Shown: piece after piece, positions 30,740 to 33,078 of the stretch
How the letters are laid out: every line of letters starts with the position of its first letter
Position numbering within the stretch: position 1 is the first letter of the stretch
Assembly: GCA_001724355.1 (NCBI GenBank)
Contig: MEEF01000136.1
Span: 1-33,078 of the forward strand
Source: Mesorhizobium sp. SCN 65-20
GTDB lineage: Bacteria > Pseudomonadota > Alphaproteobacteria > Rhizobiales > Rhizobiaceae
Direction: 5' to 3'
Length of the DNA: 33,078 bases
The notes under the pieces: model-generated
Databases searched by the model: none
Told to the model about the DNA's origin: nothing
The model's input: the letters and a program-made list of their open reading frames with translations, nothing else
Position numbers and translations under genes: made by a program

Positions 30740-32166
30740 CGCTTCTATCCAATCACCAGACAGCAGCGAACGGGCTTAGGACTTTCCGCGGGCTGGCGCT
30801 CTCCCTGCAGGCCGGGGCGATCGTTCTGCTCGACCGCGGCGCCCGTCCCACATCTGGAATGTCTCCGCAGCAGCTGCGTCTGCGGCATGCCATCCGCCGC
30901 AATGTGCGGCTCGGCACCGTCGCAGCGCTGACCCTGGTCGGTGGGTTGGGCCTCTGGGCCACGACGAGCTCGCTATCCGGCGCCGTGGTGGCCGCCGGTC
31001 ACCTTGCCGTCGATTCCAACGTCAAGGCGGTCCAGCATCCGCAGGGCGGCGTGGTCGGTGCACTCAACGTGCGCAACGGCAGCGTGGTCTCAGCCGGTGA
31101 CGTGCTGGTCCGGCTGGACGACACGGTCGCCAAGGCCAATCTCGCCATCATCGACAACGGGCTCGATGAACTCACCGCGCACCGGGCCCGCCTGCTCGCC
31201 GAGCGCGACGGCGCCGCCTCGGTTTCCTATACCGCCGATCTATCAGCGCGTGCGGCGGACCCCGCCGTCGGCGAGCTGATCGACGGCGAAAACAGGCTGT
31301 TTGCGCTACGACGCCAGGCGCGCGAGGGCCAGGTATCTCAATTGCGCGAGCGGGTAGCGCAGTTCGGCCAGGAGATCTCCGGCATCGAGGCGCAGCAGGC
31401 CGGCAAGCAGAAGGAGATCGCCCTCGTCAAGGTCGAGCTCGATGGCATGCAGGAACTGTGGAAGAAGAAGCTGGTGCCGCTGTCGCGGCTGGCCGACCGG
31501 CAGCGCGCCGAGGCCCAGCTCGAGGGCGAGGACGGACAGCTCACCGCCGCCGCGGCCCAGACCCGCGGACGCATCAGCGAGACCGAGCTGGCCATTATCC
31601 AGATCGGCCAGGACATGCGCAGCCAGGTGGCGAGCGAACTGCGCGAGACCGACGCCAGGATGGCCGAACTGCGCGAGCGGCAGGTCGCTGCACAACAGGC
31701 GCTGAAGCAGATCGACATACGCGCCCCGCAGGCAGGCCGTGTGCACCAGCTCGCCGTGCACACCATCGGCGGCGTCATCACGCCCGGCGAGGCGATCATG
31801 CAGATCGTGCCCACCGCAGACGCGCTGGTCGTGGAGGCGCGCGTGGCTCCGCAGGACATCGACCAAATTCGCTCCGGGCAGCCGGCGACGCTCAGGCTCT
31901 CGGCATTCAACCAGCAGACGACGCCGGAGGTCGAGGGCTCGGTCGACCGCATCTCGCCCGACCTGATCGAGGACGTGAAGGCGGGCGTGTCCTACTATTC
32001 TGTGCGCATAGCGCTCTCACCCGAGAGCCTGGCGCGAGCTGGATCGCCCGAACTCAAGCCGGGCATGCCGGCCGAGGTGTTCCTCAAGACCGGCGACCGC
32101 ACGGTGCTGTCCTACCTGCTCAAGCCGCTGACCGACCAGGCGAGCCGCGCCTTCCGCGGGGATTGA
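30736..32166 (+). CDS. Type I secretion membrane fusion protein (HlyD/PrtE family)
   Basis: The 476-aa adaptor has a cytoplasmic N-terminus of about 57 residues, a single membrane helix (about 58-76, RLGTVAALTLVGGLGLWATT), then lipoyl half-motif VQHPQGGVVGALNVRNGSVV. A long coiled coil follows (about 150-325), then the second lipoyl half IRAPQAGRVHQLAVHTIGG, and a C-terminal beta domain ending LKPLTDQASRAFRGD. It is paralogous to the protein at 9476-10900 and completes a second type I system. The outer-membrane channel is not in the window. The N-terminal tail is longer and more basic than that of a minimal HlyD. Confidence 0.87.
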   Translation: MTLLSNHQTAANGLRTFRGLALSLQAGAIVLLDRGARPTSGMSPQQLRLRHAIRRNVRLGTVAALTLVGGLGLWATTSSLSGAVVAAGHLAVDSNVKAVQHPQGGVVGALNVRNGSVVSAGDVLVRLDDTVAKANLAIIDNGLDELTAHRARLLAERDGAASVSYTADLSARAADPAVGELIDGENRLFALRRQAREGQVSQLRERVAQFGQEISGIEAQQAGKQKEIALVKVELDGMQELWKKKLVPLSRLADRQRAEAQLEGEDGQLTAAAAQTRGRISETELAIIQIGQDMRSQVASELRETDARMAELRERQVAAQQALKQIDIRAPQAGRVHQLAVHTIGGVITPGEAIMQIVPTADALVVEARVAPQDIDQIRSGQPATLRLSAFNQQTTPEVEGSVDRISPDLIEDVKAGVSYYSVRIALSPESLARAGSPELKPGMPAEVFLKTGDRTVLSYLLKPLTDQASRAFRGD

Positions 32167-32377
32167 GCATCGAGGATGCGGCGCATTCCGGCGCGCACCA
32201 ATGACTGGTTTGGCAGGTATTCGGGTCGAGGTCGGCCGCGATGCCGACTTTGTTACTCGCCCTATTCCGGAAGGTGTTTCGCTTTTTTTGGTAAGGTCAG
32301 CTCTGCATTCCTGCCATAGCTTTCGTCCCCGTCTCGGCAAAAACGAGACGCTCGCAAAGGTATGGAGGAGACTACCT
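32167..32377 (+). promoter_or_regulatory. Leader of the permease gene with a small dyad
   Basis: The 210 bases between the fusion protein and the permease hold CGTCTCG (32330-32336) facing CGAGACG (32344-32350) across GCAAAAA. It sits about 30 bases before the start and may be an operator or an mRNA hairpin. No recognised purine or xanthine riboswitch fold was seen by eye. Confidence 0.35.
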
Positions 32378-33078
32378 TGGCAAAAAACACTGCGGATAGT
32401 GTATCGCCCAACCGCCCCGAAGACGAAAAGCTCAGCGTCGGGGCCAATCTGGCTTACGGGCTTCAACACGTCCTCACCATGTATGGCGGCATTGTCGCCG
32501 TCCCCCTGATCCTGGGACAGGCGGCGGGCCTCGAGCCAAGCGAAATCGGCCTGCTCGTCACGGCATCGCTCTTCGCCGGCGGCCTCGCCACGATCCTTCA
32601 GACCATCGGGTTGCCATTCTTCGGTTGCCGCCTGCCGCTCGTGCAAGGCGTATCGTTCTCGGGCGTTGCGACCATGATCGCCATCTCCGGAAACGGCGGC
32701 ATTCCATCGATCCTCGGGGCGGTCATCGCCGCTTCGCTGATCGGCCTGCTGATCACGCCCGTCTTTTCGCGCATCACCCGCTTCTTCCCGCCGCTCGTCA
32801 CAGGCATCGTGATCACCACCATCGGCCTGACGCTGATGCCGGTCGCAGCCATGTGGGCGATGGGAGGCAACAGCAAAGCACCGGATTTCGGCAGCCAGGC
32901 CAACATCCAGCTTGCGGCGGTTACGCTGGCCATCGTGCTTTTGCTGAGCAAGCTCGGAAATGCCTCGATATCGAGACTCTCGATCCTGCTTGCGATCGTG
33001 ATCGGCACTGGCATCGCCTACGTCACCGGCATGACCGACTTCTCGCAGGTGACCAACGGACCAATCGTCGCCCTGCCG
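32378..33078 (+). CDS. NCS2 family xanthine/uracil permease, 5' part (runs off window)
   Basis: The first 233 codons of a nucleobase:cation symporter. After a hydrophilic N-terminus comes GANLAYGLQHVLTMYGGIVAVPLIL, the family's first helix with the conserved QH. It is followed by ATILQTIGLPFFGCRLPLVQGVSF (the QGxSF-type motif) and several more membrane helices, including LIGLLITPVFSRITRFFPPLVTG and ITTIGLTLMP. It imports xanthine, uric acid or uracil at the inner membrane. I prefer the TTG at 32378 with GGAGGA seven bases upstream; an in-frame ATG at 32363 would bury that site, with AAAGG only one base away. The rest is beyond the window. Confidence 0.88.

Overview
The window looks like chromosome or megaplasmid from an alphaproteobacterium of the order Hyphomicrobiales (rhizobia-like). 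It is GC-rich, its genes are tightly coupled by ATGA overlaps, and short AT-rich islands hold the promoters. The gene content matches a rhizobial exopolysaccharide locus. I cannot name a species from sequence alone.

Positions 1-20.6 kb strongly resemble the Sinorhizobium meliloti galactoglucan (EPS II, exp/wg) cluster, by gene order and protein type. Leftward from about 5.5 kb runs a biosynthetic operon: an uncharacterised protein split by an in-frame amber codon, a fused GT2-GT4 glycosyltransferase, a polysaccharide pyruvyl transferase, and the first codons of a second pyruvyl transferase (wga/expA-like). Next come a leftward GT4 glycosyltransferase (wgcA/expC-like) and a leftward MarR-family regulator (wggR/expG-like). 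Rightward follow a type I secretion ABC transporter and membrane fusion protein (wgdA-wgdB/expD1-D2-like), a secreted Ca-binding RTX protein that is almost pure nonapeptide repeat (wgeA/expE1-like), and six coupled genes (wgeB-G/expE2-E7-like): a GT2 enzyme, a methyltransferase, two GT4 enzymes, a membrane-anchored GWAxDP-module protein and a GT2-like protein that seems to have lost its catalytic DxD. The same 19-bp palindrome occurs in front of the leftward operon and in front of the MarR gene. A related one lies upstream of the RTX gene, so three promoter regions are probably wired to one regulator.

From 20.6 to 23.7 kb lie a tiny possible ORF, a GalU-type UDP-glucose pyrophosphorylase (sugar-nucleotide supply), a long bidirectional hairpin, a divergent alpha-oxoamine-synthase-like PLP enzyme and a small outer-membrane beta-barrel; the last two are leftward. 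A 1.3-kb stretch without recognisable genes follows, containing dyads and an orphan terminator-like hairpin.

From 25.0 to 27.4 kb is a polyamine pair: carboxy(nor)spermidine decarboxylase and dehydrogenase. From 27.7 to 32.2 kb is a second type I secretion operon: a CAP/SCP-domain protein without a signal peptide, an ABC transporter that appears to start at CTG, and a membrane fusion protein. The window ends inside an NCS2 xanthine/uracil permease gene.

The most notable points are the three-site regulatory circuit, the nonsense-interrupted first gene of the leftward operon, the pseudo-glycosyltransferase, the CAP-domain secretion operon with its CTG start, and the unusual oxoamine synthase. 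No rRNA, tRNA, CRISPR array or insertion sequence was recognised.
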